Of a DNA stretch of 64,000 nt, positions 55,866 through 64,000 are shown in pieces. The position numbers and the translations under genes were made by a program. Each line of letters begins with the position of its first letter. The stretch's first letter is position 1. The stretch is taken from assembly GCF_013009075.1 (NCBI RefSeq), contig NZ_CP053108.1, positions 1,550,001 through 1,614,000 on the forward strand, read 5' to 3'. Under the pieces are notes generated by a model, which ran no database searches, was not told the DNA's origin, and worked only from the letters and a program-made list of their open reading frames with translations. The stretch is from Halomonas sp. TA22 (lineage in GTDB: Bacteria; Pseudomonadota; Gammaproteobacteria; Pseudomonadales; Halomonadaceae).

Positions 55866-56354
55866 TTAGTTTCGCCTAGGTCCTGAATATTGTGTGACTC
55901 TTCCATCACATATCGTCGCGTTATGAAGACCAGGAGATAAGCGAGGGTTTCGCCAGTAGTAATACTTGCAGGTATCGCGGGTCAATCGGTACTGACGATA
56001 GTTATCAGGGTGGCCAAGAATCGTGATGGCATGGCTTTCACTCATGCCGATCTCAAGCAGACCCGCTCCGTGAGCTCTTGCCATCGCGTTTCGTTGGTTG
56101 GTGTGGTTCTGATAGGTCGACTGCTGGTTTCGAGACGCTTGTGGCTGCGTTCGGGTTTGAGCCGGCGCGGGGCGAAGCTGACGTTGTTCCTGGGGGAGCC
56201 GAATCGTCATCACGCTGTTTGGGTTCACTCGCGTTGAGTTTTCGCCGCAGGGTGTGTCTTGAAAGGTGGCACGGCCACCGATATCGCATCGGTAGACCTG
56301 GGCATGCGCCCATAACGGCATAAGCAGCATTGCTGCTACCAGTAAGTGAATCAT
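55866..56354 (-). CDS. Exported DUF4124-type protein
   Basis: 162 residues. Signal peptide (MIHLLVAAMLLMPLWAHA), then VYRCDIGGRATFQDTPC, the DUF4124 core with Cys pair, a Gln/Arg-rich linker, and a C-terminal domain (IGMSESHAITILGHPDN) like BamE/SmpA-type motifs. ATG at 56354; a start at 56393 is possible. Lies inside the prophage near attR; may be a host gene picked up by the element. Confidence 0.75.
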   Translation of the reverse strand: MIHLLVAAMLLMPLWAHAQVYRCDIGGRATFQDTPCGENSTRVNPNSVMTIRLPQEQRQLRPAPAQTRTQPQASRNQQSTYQNHTNQRNAMARAHGAGLLEIGMSESHAITILGHPDNYRQYRLTRDTCKYYYWRNPRLSPGLHNATICDGRVTQYSGPRRN

Positions 56355-56393
56355 GTACGTGTTCCCTGCAGTTATGCTTTTTTCAGAGAACAT

Positions 56394-56675
56394 AACATAG
56401 ATTAAGTAATTGGTGCTGCTCAGTCTTGTGCCGGGGCTGGGGAAACCGGAAAGTCCCGCTCGTGAGAGCGTCAGGGGATAGGGTAGCGGTAGCCTGGCTG
56501 GCAGGGGATCGGCTGGTACCAGGTGGCAGTGACTAATGTAAGAGCGAGGGCATACTCTCTACGGTGTCCACGAAAGGTCTACACGCATGTCGGGCAAAGG
56601 CGTGATAAGGCGGAGAAGCGGCCTGTAGGGCGCGGTCTAGCGCGGTTTTGGCAGTCAATGAACGGGTTTGCTATC
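56394..56675. other. Structured intergenic region before attR
   Basis: GC-rich DNA with small hairpins (CGCTC/GAGCG at about 56458-56470; palindrome CTGGTACCAG at 56513-56522) and no gene. Could contain the plus-strand origin or other phage cis signal, not proven. Confidence 0.4.
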
Positions 56676-56732
56676 GATTCAAAATCCGCCGCTGGAAACA
56701 GTGTGTCGGTTCGAGTCCGACCACCGGCACCA
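56676..56732 (+). repeat. Right attachment site (attR), 57-bp direct repeat
   Basis: Exact copy of the 3' end of tRNA-Leu (44604-44660). It lacks the 5' half of the tRNA and is not a functional tRNA gene. Confidence 0.93.
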
Positions 56733-56936
56733 CTCAGATCAAGCTTTCAGCATTACCTCGCGATTCTTCCTTCGGTTTAGACATTTCCTATAGAAATCAT
56801 GTCTATCGCCGCCGGCGATGTGCATGCAATGCTCTTGTGCCGCCTCGGCACACTACCTTTGTCTATCGGTATTCTATTACATAAGTTAACACTTATTTCC
56901 TATGTGATTACATTGTAAGCCGTGATATCTTGAAGA

Positions 56937-57023
56937 TGTGACGCAGATATGCGTTCCCTAGAACATGGATTGTTCGCCTCGCGCGTCACACATCGCGTCC
57001 CGGCTTCGGCCGGGGCTTTTTTA
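56937..57023 (+). ncRNA. Candidate small RNA
   Basis: TGTGACGC (56937-56944) pairs with GCGTCACA (56983-56990), followed directly by a strong terminator (56997-57022). No open frame fits. The family is unknown, and the promoter is not clear. Confidence 0.45.
56997..57022 (+). terminator. Rho-independent terminator
   Basis: Stem GTCCCGGC/GCCGGGGC with TTCG loop and a run of seven T. No plus-strand protein gene ends just upstream. Confidence 0.88.
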
Positions 57024-57128
57024 TTTCTCGATACTTCTCGTTGAAACTCACTCTTTAGACCTAGCTGGGGTTTACGAGAGACTAGCGATCTAATCGCAGT
57101 AATAACTTTATTTCAACGTCCCTCCTTC

Positions 57129-57380
57129 AGCGCAAGCTACTCCGACTATTTGAGCAACTTCGTGATAGGGGAGGACATCGTTTGCCGTTATGGTGGAGAG
57201 GAGTTCCTGCTGGTATTGCCACGGGCCAAGCTCAAGCAATCCAAGGACGGGCCTTGCCACCCAACAACGCGTCACTGGGTATGGCGGTCTACCCGCCCCA
57301 CGGCCAGCAGTGGGAGACGGTCCTGCACCTGGCCGATCTGCGCTCTACCATGCCAAGCGGGTGTCGCAATCGTAGATGAT
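57129..57380 (+). pseudogene. GGDEF-domain (diguanylate cyclase) remnant
   Basis: The frame reads GEDIVCRYGGEEFLLVLPRAKL, including the GGEEF active-site motif, then shifts: LGMAVYPPHGQQWETVLHLADL and YHAKRVSQ are in other frames. The N-terminal half of the domain is missing. Not functional. Confidence 0.78.
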
Positions 57381-57439
57381 ATCAATGCGATCACCTGAGC
57401 AGAGACCACTCCCGATGTGCGGGAGTGGCGAAAACAGGA

Positions 57440-57616
57440 TCAATCGAACTTGGCATTCAGGTCGTTGCACTCATCCTCGGCCAGGTCGCGCGTTTCATAC
57501 TCGCCGGGCATAATCTTGTCCGCTTCGGTATCCTTGATGCGAAACGAGGTGTGTTCGCTCGGCTGCGGTCCACCTTCGACATCGGATGCCTGAACTACCT
57601 GATAACGTTTACCCAT
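57440..57616 (-). CDS. Small acidic protein, unknown
   Basis: 58 residues, hydrophilic and acidic, starting MGKRYQVVQASDVEG. AAGGAG eight bases upstream of the ATG supports translation. Family not recognised. Confidence 0.6.
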   Translation of the reverse strand: MGKRYQVVQASDVEGGPQPSEHTSFRIKDTEADKIMPGEYETRDLAEDECNDLNAKFD

Positions 57617-57814
57617 CGGGATATCTCCTTTATCCAACTTATCCATGAACAGTCACAGCGTAGACATCGGATGCGCCCAGTGCCAGGTAGTGTGCACTAT
57701 TCACTTGATGTGAATAGTGCTTTTCCAGTCATGTCTGCATTCTATTTGCTCATCAAGGTATCATCGTCTCAGTGGTGCCAGTCAGGGCCGCACTATCCGG
57801 TAAAGGAACAGAAC

Positions 57815-58351
57815 ATGCAGATTTTCGACTCGGGACTGCGCTATGGAGGTGTCAGTCGCTTGTTGCATTGGAGCATGGCGCTATTGTTGATGTGGCAGTT
57901 TGCCAGCGCCATTGCACGCGTTCTTGCCAGCGAGACGGCGTTGGACGAATTCTTGTGGTCGACGCACCGTGAACTTGGCGCGCTACTGATGCTGCTGGTC
58001 GTGGTGCGCGGGATTTGGGGGGTAATCAATGCCAGCCGCCGCCCACCGGCATTGAGCGTGATGGCCAGACTGGGGCATCTGGCCCTCTATGCACTGATGA
58101 TTGCAGTGCCTCTCATCGCCTTGATCAGGCAGTACGGCTCCGGGCGAGCCTTCTCGCCATTCGGAGTACCGCTCATGTCGGGCTTCGAGGGCGAGCGGAT
58201 CGAGTGGATGGTCGCCCTTGGCGGCCAATTCCATGGCCTGCTGGGATGGACGCTGCTGGCATTGGTCGTCGGCCATGTCGGCATGGCGATCCTGCACAAG
58301 CGCCTTGGTGGCCAGGATGTCATGACGCGGATGACAAGCCTGCGGAGATAG
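57815..58351 (+). CDS. Cytochrome b561
   Basis: 178 residues, four membrane helices with the haem-ligand His pattern: LLHW, THRELG, FHGLLGW and VGHVG. Bacterial b561 proteins move electrons from quinol to superoxide or other acceptors in the inner membrane. Start at 57815 with AAAGGA upstream; the frame is open far upstream without coding character. Confidence 0.88.
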   Translation: MQIFDSGLRYGGVSRLLHWSMALLLMWQFASAIARVLASETALDEFLWSTHRELGALLMLLVVVRGIWGVINASRRPPALSVMARLGHLALYALMIAVPLIALIRQYGSGRAFSPFGVPLMSGFEGERIEWMVALGGQFHGLLGWTLLALVVGHVGMAILHKRLGGQDVMTRMTSLRR

Positions 58352-58473
58352 TGTCGCCACGCTATCCAAGCCCGCTCATAGGGCTTATGATGACAATTCA
58401 TACAGTCCTTCGCCTCATTGAGGGGGAGGACTGTTTTTATTGGTTCATGTCTCACTGGAGATAAGGAGGTCGC

Positions 58474-58884
58474 ATGTCTCGTCCCACCATCGTCATCAAC
58501 CGTCTTGACGCCGAACGACTGCAGCGGCTGATCGATGCCGCCACCGACAAGGATCAGGAGGTAGCCGAGGTGCTGGAAAGAGAACTCGAGCGTGGCGAGA
58601 TCGTCGATCCGGAAGAGATGCCCGCCGATGTGGTGACCATGAATAGCCAGGTGCAGTTCACCGATCTGACGCGTGAAAAGCAGCTGATCCGTACCCTGGT
58701 CTATCCGCGCTCGCTTGCCGACACTCCCGACGGCCTGTCGGTCATGGCGCCGATCGGCGCTGCGCTGCTGGGACTTCGCGAGGGAGACGTGATCGACTGG
58801 GCCCTGCCCGGTGGCAGCCCGGCGCGGCTGCGTATCGATGCCGTATTGTGGCAACCCGAGCGCGAAAAGCAGTTCCACCGCTGA
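58474..58884 (+). CDS. rnk: Nucleoside diphosphate kinase regulator Rnk
   Basis: 136 residues: short N-terminal helical region and a C-terminal GreA/FKBP-like domain (GLSVMAPIGAALLGLREGDVIDW). Rnk binds RNA polymerase near the secondary channel. AAGGAGG five bases before the ATG. Confidence 0.92.
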   Translation: MSRPTIVINRLDAERLQRLIDAATDKDQEVAEVLERELERGEIVDPEEMPADVVTMNSQVQFTDLTREKQLIRTLVYPRSLADTPDGLSVMAPIGAALLGLREGDVIDWALPGGSPARLRIDAVLWQPEREKQFHR

Positions 58885-58922
58885 TCCCTTGATGTGTTGC
58901 TGATTATCAACGAGAAAATGCC

Positions 58923-59540
58923 ATGCCGCTGTCACTCTGGTTGTCGCTTGCTGCGGTGTGCGCCATGGGTGCCATGTCGCCGGGGCCAAGCCTGGCGCTG
59001 GTACTGCGCCATACGCTGGGAGGTGGGCGGCTACCCGGGGTGACGGCGGCCTTGGCTCACATGCTGGGGGTCGGGTTCTATGCGTTGTTGACCGTATGGG
59101 GCCTGGGGGCGTTGATCGCGCGTCAGCCACTGCTGTTTCAGTTGATCACCTGGGTTGGGGCTGGCTATCTCGCCTGGCTGGGGATCAAGGCACTACGCGC
59201 GGGACGTGCCGGGGCGCTGCAGGCAAGCGGTGTGCGTACTACCCATGCACAGGCCGCTCGTGAGGGGGTGCTGGTGGCCCTGGGCAACCCCAAATTGATC
59301 CTGTTCTTCATTGCCCTGCTGAGCCAGTTCGTCACTCCCGAGATGAGTGTAGCGGCCAAGGCGCTCATCGTGATCACGGCGATGGTCATCGATGGCGGCT
59401 GGTACGTGCTGGTGGCGATGGTGCTGTCGCATTCGAGCGTGCTGCCCTGGCTGCAGGCCAAGGCGCACTGGATCAACCGTATCACCGGTGCGCTGCTGCT
59501 GGCGCTGGCCCTGCGCGTGGTGATCGGCCCGTTGGGGTAG
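58923..59540 (+). CDS. LysE/RhtB-family amino acid exporter
   Basis: 205 residues, about six membrane segments, with the family start MSPGPSLALVLRHTLGGG and NPKLILFFIALLSQF. Exports amino acids or related metabolites. Substrate not predictable. Confidence 0.88.
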   Translation: MPLSLWLSLAAVCAMGAMSPGPSLALVLRHTLGGGRLPGVTAALAHMLGVGFYALLTVWGLGALIARQPLLFQLITWVGAGYLAWLGIKALRAGRAGALQASGVRTTHAQAAREGVLVALGNPKLILFFIALLSQFVTPEMSVAAKALIVITAMVIDGGWYVLVAMVLSHSSVLPWLQAKAHWINRITGALLLALALRVVIGPLG

Positions 59541-59572
59541 CCGGTCAGACGGGGCAGGCTGGCAGGCGTGAT

Positions 59573-60070
59573 TCAGTGGTGGTGGTGATGGCCATCGGCC
59601 GCTTCGCCCCCTTCGTCGGCCTGCTGCACCCAGACCTCGACTTCAATCGCGCCACTCCCCGCGAACTCAAGCGTCAGCGGAAAGTTCTCGCCCTCCCGCA
59701 GCGGTGCCTCAAGGCCGATCAACATCAGATGGTAACCGCCGCCGGGACGCATCGTCAGGGTCTCGCCGGGCATCACGCTGAGCTCGTCGAGCTTGCGCAT
59801 CTGCATGGTACCTTCATCCATGCGCATGTCGTGGATCTCCACGGCACGGCTGGCCGGGCTTGATGCGGCGACCAGCGTTGCCGGGCTCTCACCATGCGCG
59901 GTGATATCGAGATAGGCCGCGCCATTCGGCGCTCCCGGCGGGGTGGGGGTGGCGAAGGGGTGGGCGATGCGCACCTCTTCCAACTGATAGTCATGAGCCA
60001 GGGCTAGAGATAGAGGTGCCAGGGCGGTGAAGAGCAGGGCGAGGGCGAACGGGGCGCGTCGGGCGAGCAT
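59573..60070 (-). CDS. Periplasmic copper chaperone PCu(A)C
   Basis: 165 residues with a signal peptide (cleavage after ALA near 25). Copper motif H-x-M...M-x-M...H-x-M is seen in HDMRMDEGTMQM and YHLMLIG. The C-terminus ends in five His (DGHHHHH). It delivers Cu(I) to cytochrome oxidase. AAGGAGG upstream. Confidence 0.9.
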   Translation of the reverse strand: MLARRAPFALALLFTALAPLSLALAHDYQLEEVRIAHPFATPTPPGAPNGAAYLDITAHGESPATLVAASSPASRAVEIHDMRMDEGTMQMRKLDELSVMPGETLTMRPGGGYHLMLIGLEAPLREGENFPLTLEFAGSGAIEVEVWVQQADEGGEAADGHHHHH

Positions 60071-60229
60071 TTAACCTCCTTGATGAGCGCGAAATAACAA
60101 TGATTTCGCATTAGCTTAAGGGAGTCGTGGCAAAAGCCAAGCACCCATTTGTCGCATGAAAGGTCGTTCGAAGCGTCGCTACGCGATTACGCCTGATGAG
60201 GCTGGCGCGCGCTCGGAAGACATGGCATC

Positions 60230-60766
60230 GTGAACGTACATGCAGCAATGCCAGCGGACATGCCACGAGAACTCTCTCTTTACGATTTCGATTGTCGTAC
60301 CCATGGCGGCGAGCCGTTCAATCTACGTGCGCTGCGCGGCCAGGTGCTGCTGATCGTCAATGTTGCCAGCCGCTGCGGATACACGCCTCAGCTCAAGGAG
60401 CTCGAGCGCCTCTATCGCCGCTACCATAGCCAGGGCTTTACTATCTTGGCGTTCCCTTGCAATCAGTTCGCCCGTCAGTCGCCGGAATCGGCCAAGGCGT
60501 TCTGCGAGTTTGGCGAGCGCGAGTATGGCGTGACCTTTCCGATGATGGAGAAGGTGCGAGTCAACGGGGCGCAGGCGCATCCGCTGTTTCGCGCCTTGCG
60601 GCACCAGGCGCCCGGCGTGTTGGGCAGTACCTCGATTAAGTGGAATTTCACCAAGTTTCTGATTGCCCGCGATGGTCGCGTGCTCCGGCGTTTCGCGCCG
60701 AGCGGCGATGCTCGGCGCATGCGCGTCGAGATCGAGGAGGCGCTCGATATTCCCTATCCTGCCTAG
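60230..60766 (+). CDS. Glutathione peroxidase-family protein (BtuE-like)
   Basis: 178 residues. Peroxidatic Cys in NVASRCGYTPQ (about Cys49), Gln in FPCNQFARQ and Trp/Asn in KWNFTKFL. Reduces peroxides, probably with thioredoxin. GTG start at 60230 has GGAAG upstream; ATGs at 60248 and 60260 are alternatives. Confidence 0.9.
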   Translation: MNVHAAMPADMPRELSLYDFDCRTHGGEPFNLRALRGQVLLIVNVASRCGYTPQLKELERLYRRYHSQGFTILAFPCNQFARQSPESAKAFCEFGEREYGVTFPMMEKVRVNGAQAHPLFRALRHQAPGVLGSTSIKWNFTKFLIARDGRVLRRFAPSGDARRMRVEIEEALDIPYPA

Positions 60767-60773
60767 CGGGACC

Positions 60774-61157
60774 TCACAACATGCCGCGGCGAACCATGAC
60801 CCGCGACATCAGCTCATTCCAGCGGTGACGTACCATCAATGTCGTAAGCCCCGAAAACAGCAGCCACATCTTGCGCCGCCAGCCTTGCAAGCGCAGGTTA
60901 TGCCCGACCAGCTGTCGCATCAGCTTTTCATCGTTGAAGGCGCGCCACTCGCCTGCCACCGACAGCTGATGGCGTGACAGCACCGGGGCAAGCTCCAGGC
61001 GGAATACCCACTCGAGCTCCTTCATGGTCAGATCGTGGCGTTCGATGGCATCGACCATGCGATTGAAGTCGGCCTCACGAGGCTCGCGCTCGAGCCATAG
61101 GGTCGACAGCGCCAGCCATAGTTCTCCACGGTCATCGACCAGCGTTTGCGCGTCCAT
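60774..61157 (-). CDS. DUF7079-like protein
   Basis: 127 residues, helical, starting MDAQTLVDDRGELWLALSTLWLE, Arg/Trp-rich C-terminus. AGGAGAG upstream fixes the start. Family function unknown. Confidence 0.7.
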   Translation of the reverse strand: MDAQTLVDDRGELWLALSTLWLEREPREADFNRMVDAIERHDLTMKELEWVFRLELAPVLSRHQLSVAGEWRAFNDEKLMRQLVGHNLRLQGWRRKMWLLFSGLTTLMVRHRWNELMSRVMVRRGML

Positions 61158-61351
61158 CGTCTCTCTCCTGCATCGTGACGCCTGCATGGCGTCCGAGCGG
61201 GCATCTTGTCCCAGGCGGGCCTTTGGCTCAAGGGTCGGACTCAAGGTCAGGGCTCAATGGCGGACAGAAGACGCATCAGCCGTTAGACTATCGCTAACGT
61301 AACCGATGCACCGGCCAAGCCGGGTGCCCTTATGCAATGTCGAGGTCTGTC

Positions 61352-62551
61352 GTGATCATCAAACCCAAGGTTCGTGGTTTCATCTGCACCACCACTCATC
61401 CTGTCGGCTGCGAGAAGAACGTGCTCGAGCAGATCGAGGCGACCCGTGCCCGAGGCCTGGACAGGGCCGCCGGGCCGAAGAAGGTGCTGGTGATCGGTGC
61501 CTCGAGTGGCTACGGATTGGCGGCGCGTATCACCGCAGCCTTTGGTTATGGTGCCGACACGCTGGGCATCTTCTTCGAGAAGCCCGGCAGCGAGAAGAAG
61601 ACCGGGACCGCCGGCTGGTACAACAGCGCTGCCTTCGACAGGTTCGCCAAGGCCGAAGGGCTCTACAGCAAGTCGATCAATGGCGATGCCTTCGCTCACG
61701 AGGCCCGTGCCAAGGCCATCGAGCTGATTCAGCAGGAGATGGACCAGGTGGACCTGGTCGTCTACTCGCTGGCCTCTCCGGTGCGCAAGCTGCCCGATAG
61801 CGGCGAGGTGAAGCGCTCGGCACTCAAGCCGATCGGCGAGACCTACCGTGCCACCGCCATCGATACCAACAAGGACGTGATCATCGAGGCCGAAGTCGAG
61901 CCGGCAACCCAGGAGGAGATCGACGACACCATCGCAGTGATGGGCGGCGAGGACTGGGAACTATGGATGGCGGCGCTGGATGAGGCCGGCGTGCTGGCAC
62001 CGGGTGCCCGCTCGGTGGCCTTCAGCTATATCGGTACCGAGATCACCTGGCCGATCTACTGGCACGGGGCGCTGGGCAAGGCCAAGGAGGATCTTGACCG
62101 CGCCGCGCGCGAGATCGATGCCAAGCTCAAGGCGAGCGGTGGCAGCGCCAACGTGGCGGTGCTCAAGTCGGTGGTCACCCAGGCCAGTGCCGCGATCCCG
62201 GTGATGCCGCTGTACATCGCCATGGTCTACCGAATCATGAAGGAGCAGGGGCTGCATGAGGGTACCATCGAGCAGCTCAACCGGTTGTTCGGTGACCAGC
62301 TCTATGGCGGCAGGACACCACAGACGGATGAGGCGGGGCGTTTGCGTCTCGACGATTGGGAGCTGCGCGACGATATCCAGCAAGCCTGCCAGGACCTGTG
62401 GCCGGAGGTGACCAGCGACAACCTGTTCCAGATCACCGACTATGCTGGATATAAGCATGAGTTCCTCAAGCTGTTCGGCTTCGAGCGCGATGACGTCGAT
62501 TATGACGCCGACGTGGACCCTGTGGCGGAATTCGATGTCGTAACGTTATAG
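61352..62551 (+). CDS. fabV: Trans-2-enoyl-ACP reductase FabV
   Basis: 399 residues, matching FabV. N-terminal [23 protein letters not shown] motif [15 protein letters not shown], and YxxxxxxxxK active site in [20 protein letters not shown]. Last step of fatty acid elongation, triclosan-insensitive type. The GTG at 61352 has GAGGT upstream and fits the family N-terminus; the ATG at 61337 does not. Confidence 0.95.
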   Translation: MIIKPKVRGFICTTTHPVGCEKNVLEQIEATRARGLDRAAGPKKVLVIGASSGYGLAARITAAFGYGADTLGIFFEKPGSEKKTGTAGWYNSAAFDRFAKAEGLYSKSINGDAFAHEARAKAIELIQQEMDQVDLVVYSLASPVRKLPDSGEVKRSALKPIGETYRATAIDTNKDVIIEAEVEPATQEEIDDTIAVMGGEDWELWMAALDEAGVLAPGARSVAFSYIGTEITWPIYWHGALGKAKEDLDRAAREIDAKLKASGGSANVAVLKSVVTQASAAIPVMPLYIAMVYRIMKEQGLHEGTIEQLNRLFGDQLYGGRTPQTDEAGRLRLDDWELRDDIQQACQDLWPEVTSDNLFQITDYAGYKHEFLKLFGFERDDVDYDADVDPVAEFDVVTL

Positions 62552-62608
62552 ATATACGAACGCGTAGGCCGATGCGCATCAACACTCACGGGCAAGCAAG
62601 GAGGTGTC

Positions 62609-62812
62609 ATGGATACCAAGGAGAGCAAGACCCGAGAAGAAGAGAAAGAGCATGTGATGGGTCAGCGGCTTCCCGAGGACTACGACGAGGCCAAACCGCA
62701 TCTTCAGCCGGAAGCAAGGAAGAAGCCCGGGGGCATGTCGCGCCTGCTGCTATTGGTCATCGTGCTGCCGCTCATCGCGGGGCTCGCGTTCCATTTCTTC
62801 GGGCGCCTATGA
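62609..62812 (+). CDS. Small single-pass membrane protein
   Basis: 67 residues: an acidic and basic hydrophilic N-terminus and one C-terminal membrane segment (LLLLVIVLPLIAGLAFHFF). AAGGAGG upstream of the ATG. Function unknown. Confidence 0.7.
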   Translation: MDTKESKTREEEKEHVMGQRLPEDYDEAKPHLQPEARKKPGGMSRLLLLVIVLPLIAGLAFHFFGRL

Positions 62813-62830
62813 CGGCATTCAGGTAAACCA

Positions 62831-62860
62831 GTGTCGGGTGGTATGCCCGGCACGTTTTTG
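62831..62860 (+). terminator. Rho-independent terminator
   Basis: GTGTCGGG, loop, CCCGGCAC then GTTTTT. A second hairpin (GCCCGCC/GGCGGGC) with T-rich tail follows at 62864-62884. Confidence 0.78.
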
Positions 62861-62940
62861 ACGGCCCGCCTTGGCGGGCTTTCGTTTGTGGCGTGTTTGG
62901 TTAAGATGGAGAGCTTCTCCTCACGCAAGCGATTGGCGAC

Positions 62941-63918
62941 ATGCACGACTTCCCCCCAGAGCTTACCGATGGCGTATCGCGCCAGGTGGGGTTCATGCTG
63001 CTGCCCGGCTTTTCCCTGCTCGCTCAGGCCTGCGCCATGGAGTCCTTTGCCGTTGCCAACCAACTGGCCGGTCGCTGCCTCTATCGCTGTGCAACTCTGA
63101 GTCTCGATGCGGGTGGCGTCAAAAGCGCCGCGACACTGACGCTTGTGCCTGATGGGGCGATAGGCGAGGTGGCGAAGCGCCATTGGGACATGCTGCTGAT
63201 CTGTGCCCCAAGCCCGCTACCGGCCATCGATCTGTGCGCGCTTGAGCGCTGGCTGCTGCAGCTGGCGGCACGCGGTGTGATGCTGGGCGGTATCGCCGGT
63301 GGCACCGAGGTGCTGGCCCGGGTCGGGGTGCTGGATGGCTATCGGGCGACGCTGCCCTGGCAGCGCTTCGATGCCTTCACCCGTGCCTACCCGCGGGTCA
63401 ATCTCTCCCAGCAGCTGTTCGAGATCGATCGCAATCGGCTCACCTGCGGTGGTGGTACCGCCGCCATGGACATGATGATGACGCTGATCGGCATGCAGCA
63501 CGGCCAGCGCCTTGCCGAACGCGTCTCGGAGCACTTCGTCTGCGAGCGCATCCGCATGGCCGACGAGCCGCAGCAGGTGCCGCTGCGTTCACGCCTGGGC
63601 CATGCCCCGCAGAGCCTGCTCGAGGCGGTGACGCTGATGGAGGCCAATATCGAGGAGCCGTTGACCACCCATGAGCTGGCCGAGCACCTGGGGGTCTCGC
63701 GGCGTCAGCTCGAACGGCTATTCAAGAAGTACCTGCAAGCGGTCCCCAGCCGCTACTACCTTGATCTGCGTCTGCAGGAGGCGCGCAAGTGGTTGCGCGA
63801 GAGCGACCAGCCGGTGGGCGATATCGCCTTGCGTACCGGGTTCTCCTCGGGAGCGCACTTCTCCACCGCCTACCGCAACCATTTCGGCATGACGCCACGG
63901 GAGGAGCGGCTGGGCTAG
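62941..63918 (+). CDS. GlxA-family AraC transcriptional regulator
   Basis: 325 residues. N-terminal DJ-1/PfpI-like domain (MLLPGFSLLAQACAMESF) and C-terminal AraC HTH pair (TTHELAEHLGVSRRQLERLF and VGDIALRTGFSSGAHFSTAY). Relatives such as GbdR and CdhR control glycine betaine and carnitine breakdown; the inducer here is unknown. Confidence 0.9.
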   Translation: MHDFPPELTDGVSRQVGFMLLPGFSLLAQACAMESFAVANQLAGRCLYRCATLSLDAGGVKSAATLTLVPDGAIGEVAKRHWDMLLICAPSPLPAIDLCALERWLLQLAARGVMLGGIAGGTEVLARVGVLDGYRATLPWQRFDAFTRAYPRVNLSQQLFEIDRNRLTCGGGTAAMDMMMTLIGMQHGQRLAERVSEHFVCERIRMADEPQQVPLRSRLGHAPQSLLEAVTLMEANIEEPLTTHELAEHLGVSRRQLERLFKKYLQAVPSRYYLDLRLQEARKWLRESDQPVGDIALRTGFSSGAHFSTAYRNHFGMTPREERLG

Positions 63919-63939
63919 ACGCTAGCATCCTAGCTATCG

Positions 63940-64000
63940 CTACGCCTTGCGGGCCAGCAGCGCCCGGAACAGGTTGCCCATCATCAACGGCTCGTCGCGT
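63940..64000 (-). CDS. C-terminus of unidentified gene (partial)
   Basis: A minus-strand frame enters from the right edge and ends RALLARKA-stop at 63940. Convergent with the regulator gene. Too short to identify. Confidence 0.4.
   Translation of the reverse strand, partial: RDEPLMMGNLFRALLARKA

Larger units (their letters stand above)
44604..56732. mobile_element. Filamentous (inovirus-type) prophage in tRNA-Leu
   Basis: About 12.07 kb from repeat to repeat. The minus-strand set (tyrosine integrase, replication protein, Zot/pI, pVI-like, pIII-like, pVIII-like coat, small genes) is that of filamentous phages. A divergent repressor and an AT-rich cargo with Kiwa-like genes occupy the right arm. 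No frameshifts were noticed in the structural genes, so it may be active. Confidence 0.88.

Noticed and set aside
56676-56732. Second tRNA-Leu gene
   Set aside because: Only the 3' 57 bases are present; no acceptor 5' strand or D-arm. It is attR.

Overview
The window is high-GC gammaproteobacterial chromosome, most consistent with Halomonas or a close relative. This is an inference from core genes in their usual form (cysDN, cpdA with a DUF1249 gene and nudF, greB, rsmC, cmoM, rnk, fabV) and from the abundance of TRAP and ABC uptake systems. No database search was possible. All names rest on motifs, lengths and gene order.

Layout. 1-1948: 3' part of a haem-type ABC importer operon. 1963-10873: housekeeping genes. 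11119-13640: a decayed cluster of a truncated FAD oxidoreductase, an intact 468-residue protein of unknown family and a broken cytochrome P450; then an amidase. 15263: tRNA-Arg(CCT), followed by wrecks of an old integrated element (integrase, radC). 17287-22560: PotABCD-type ABC importer with ureidoglycolate lyase and a PuuE-type allantoinase. 23221-33347: IS481 transposase, a truncated hydratase gene, then a hydantoin/pyrimidine-type catabolic operon (cyclic amidase, two Asp/Glu-racemase-family proteins, DUF3830, amidohydrolase) with a TRAP transporter and a divergent GntR regulator. 33396-34063: IS30 remnant. 34433-40461: a second catabolic operon (PuuE-like deacetylase, amidase, TRAP, cyclase). 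40835-42341: IS3 remnant fused to a broken metallophosphoesterase. 43318: M20 peptidase.

44604-56732 is a complete-looking filamentous (inovirus-type) prophage in tRNA-Leu(CAA). It is bounded by an exact 57-bp direct repeat of the tRNA 3' end. The minus strand carries integrase, replication protein, Zot, minor coat, adsorption protein, major coat protein followed by a strong terminator, a probable ssDNA-binding protein and small genes. A 124-bp hairpin in this arm is a candidate origin or packaging signal. The plus strand carries a repressor and a strikingly AT-rich cargo: a small membrane protein, a two-gene Kiwa-like anti-phage system (kwaA, kwaB) and a third gene with a DUF4365-like nuclease-type N-terminus. 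This cargo is the most interesting part of the window.

56937-64000: a possible small RNA with terminator, a GGDEF remnant, cytochrome b561, rnk, a LysE exporter, a copper chaperone, glutathione peroxidase, fabV and a GlxA-type AraC regulator. The two catabolic loci share an ATTGNNTACAAT motif upstream, suggesting common control by the GntR-family regulator.
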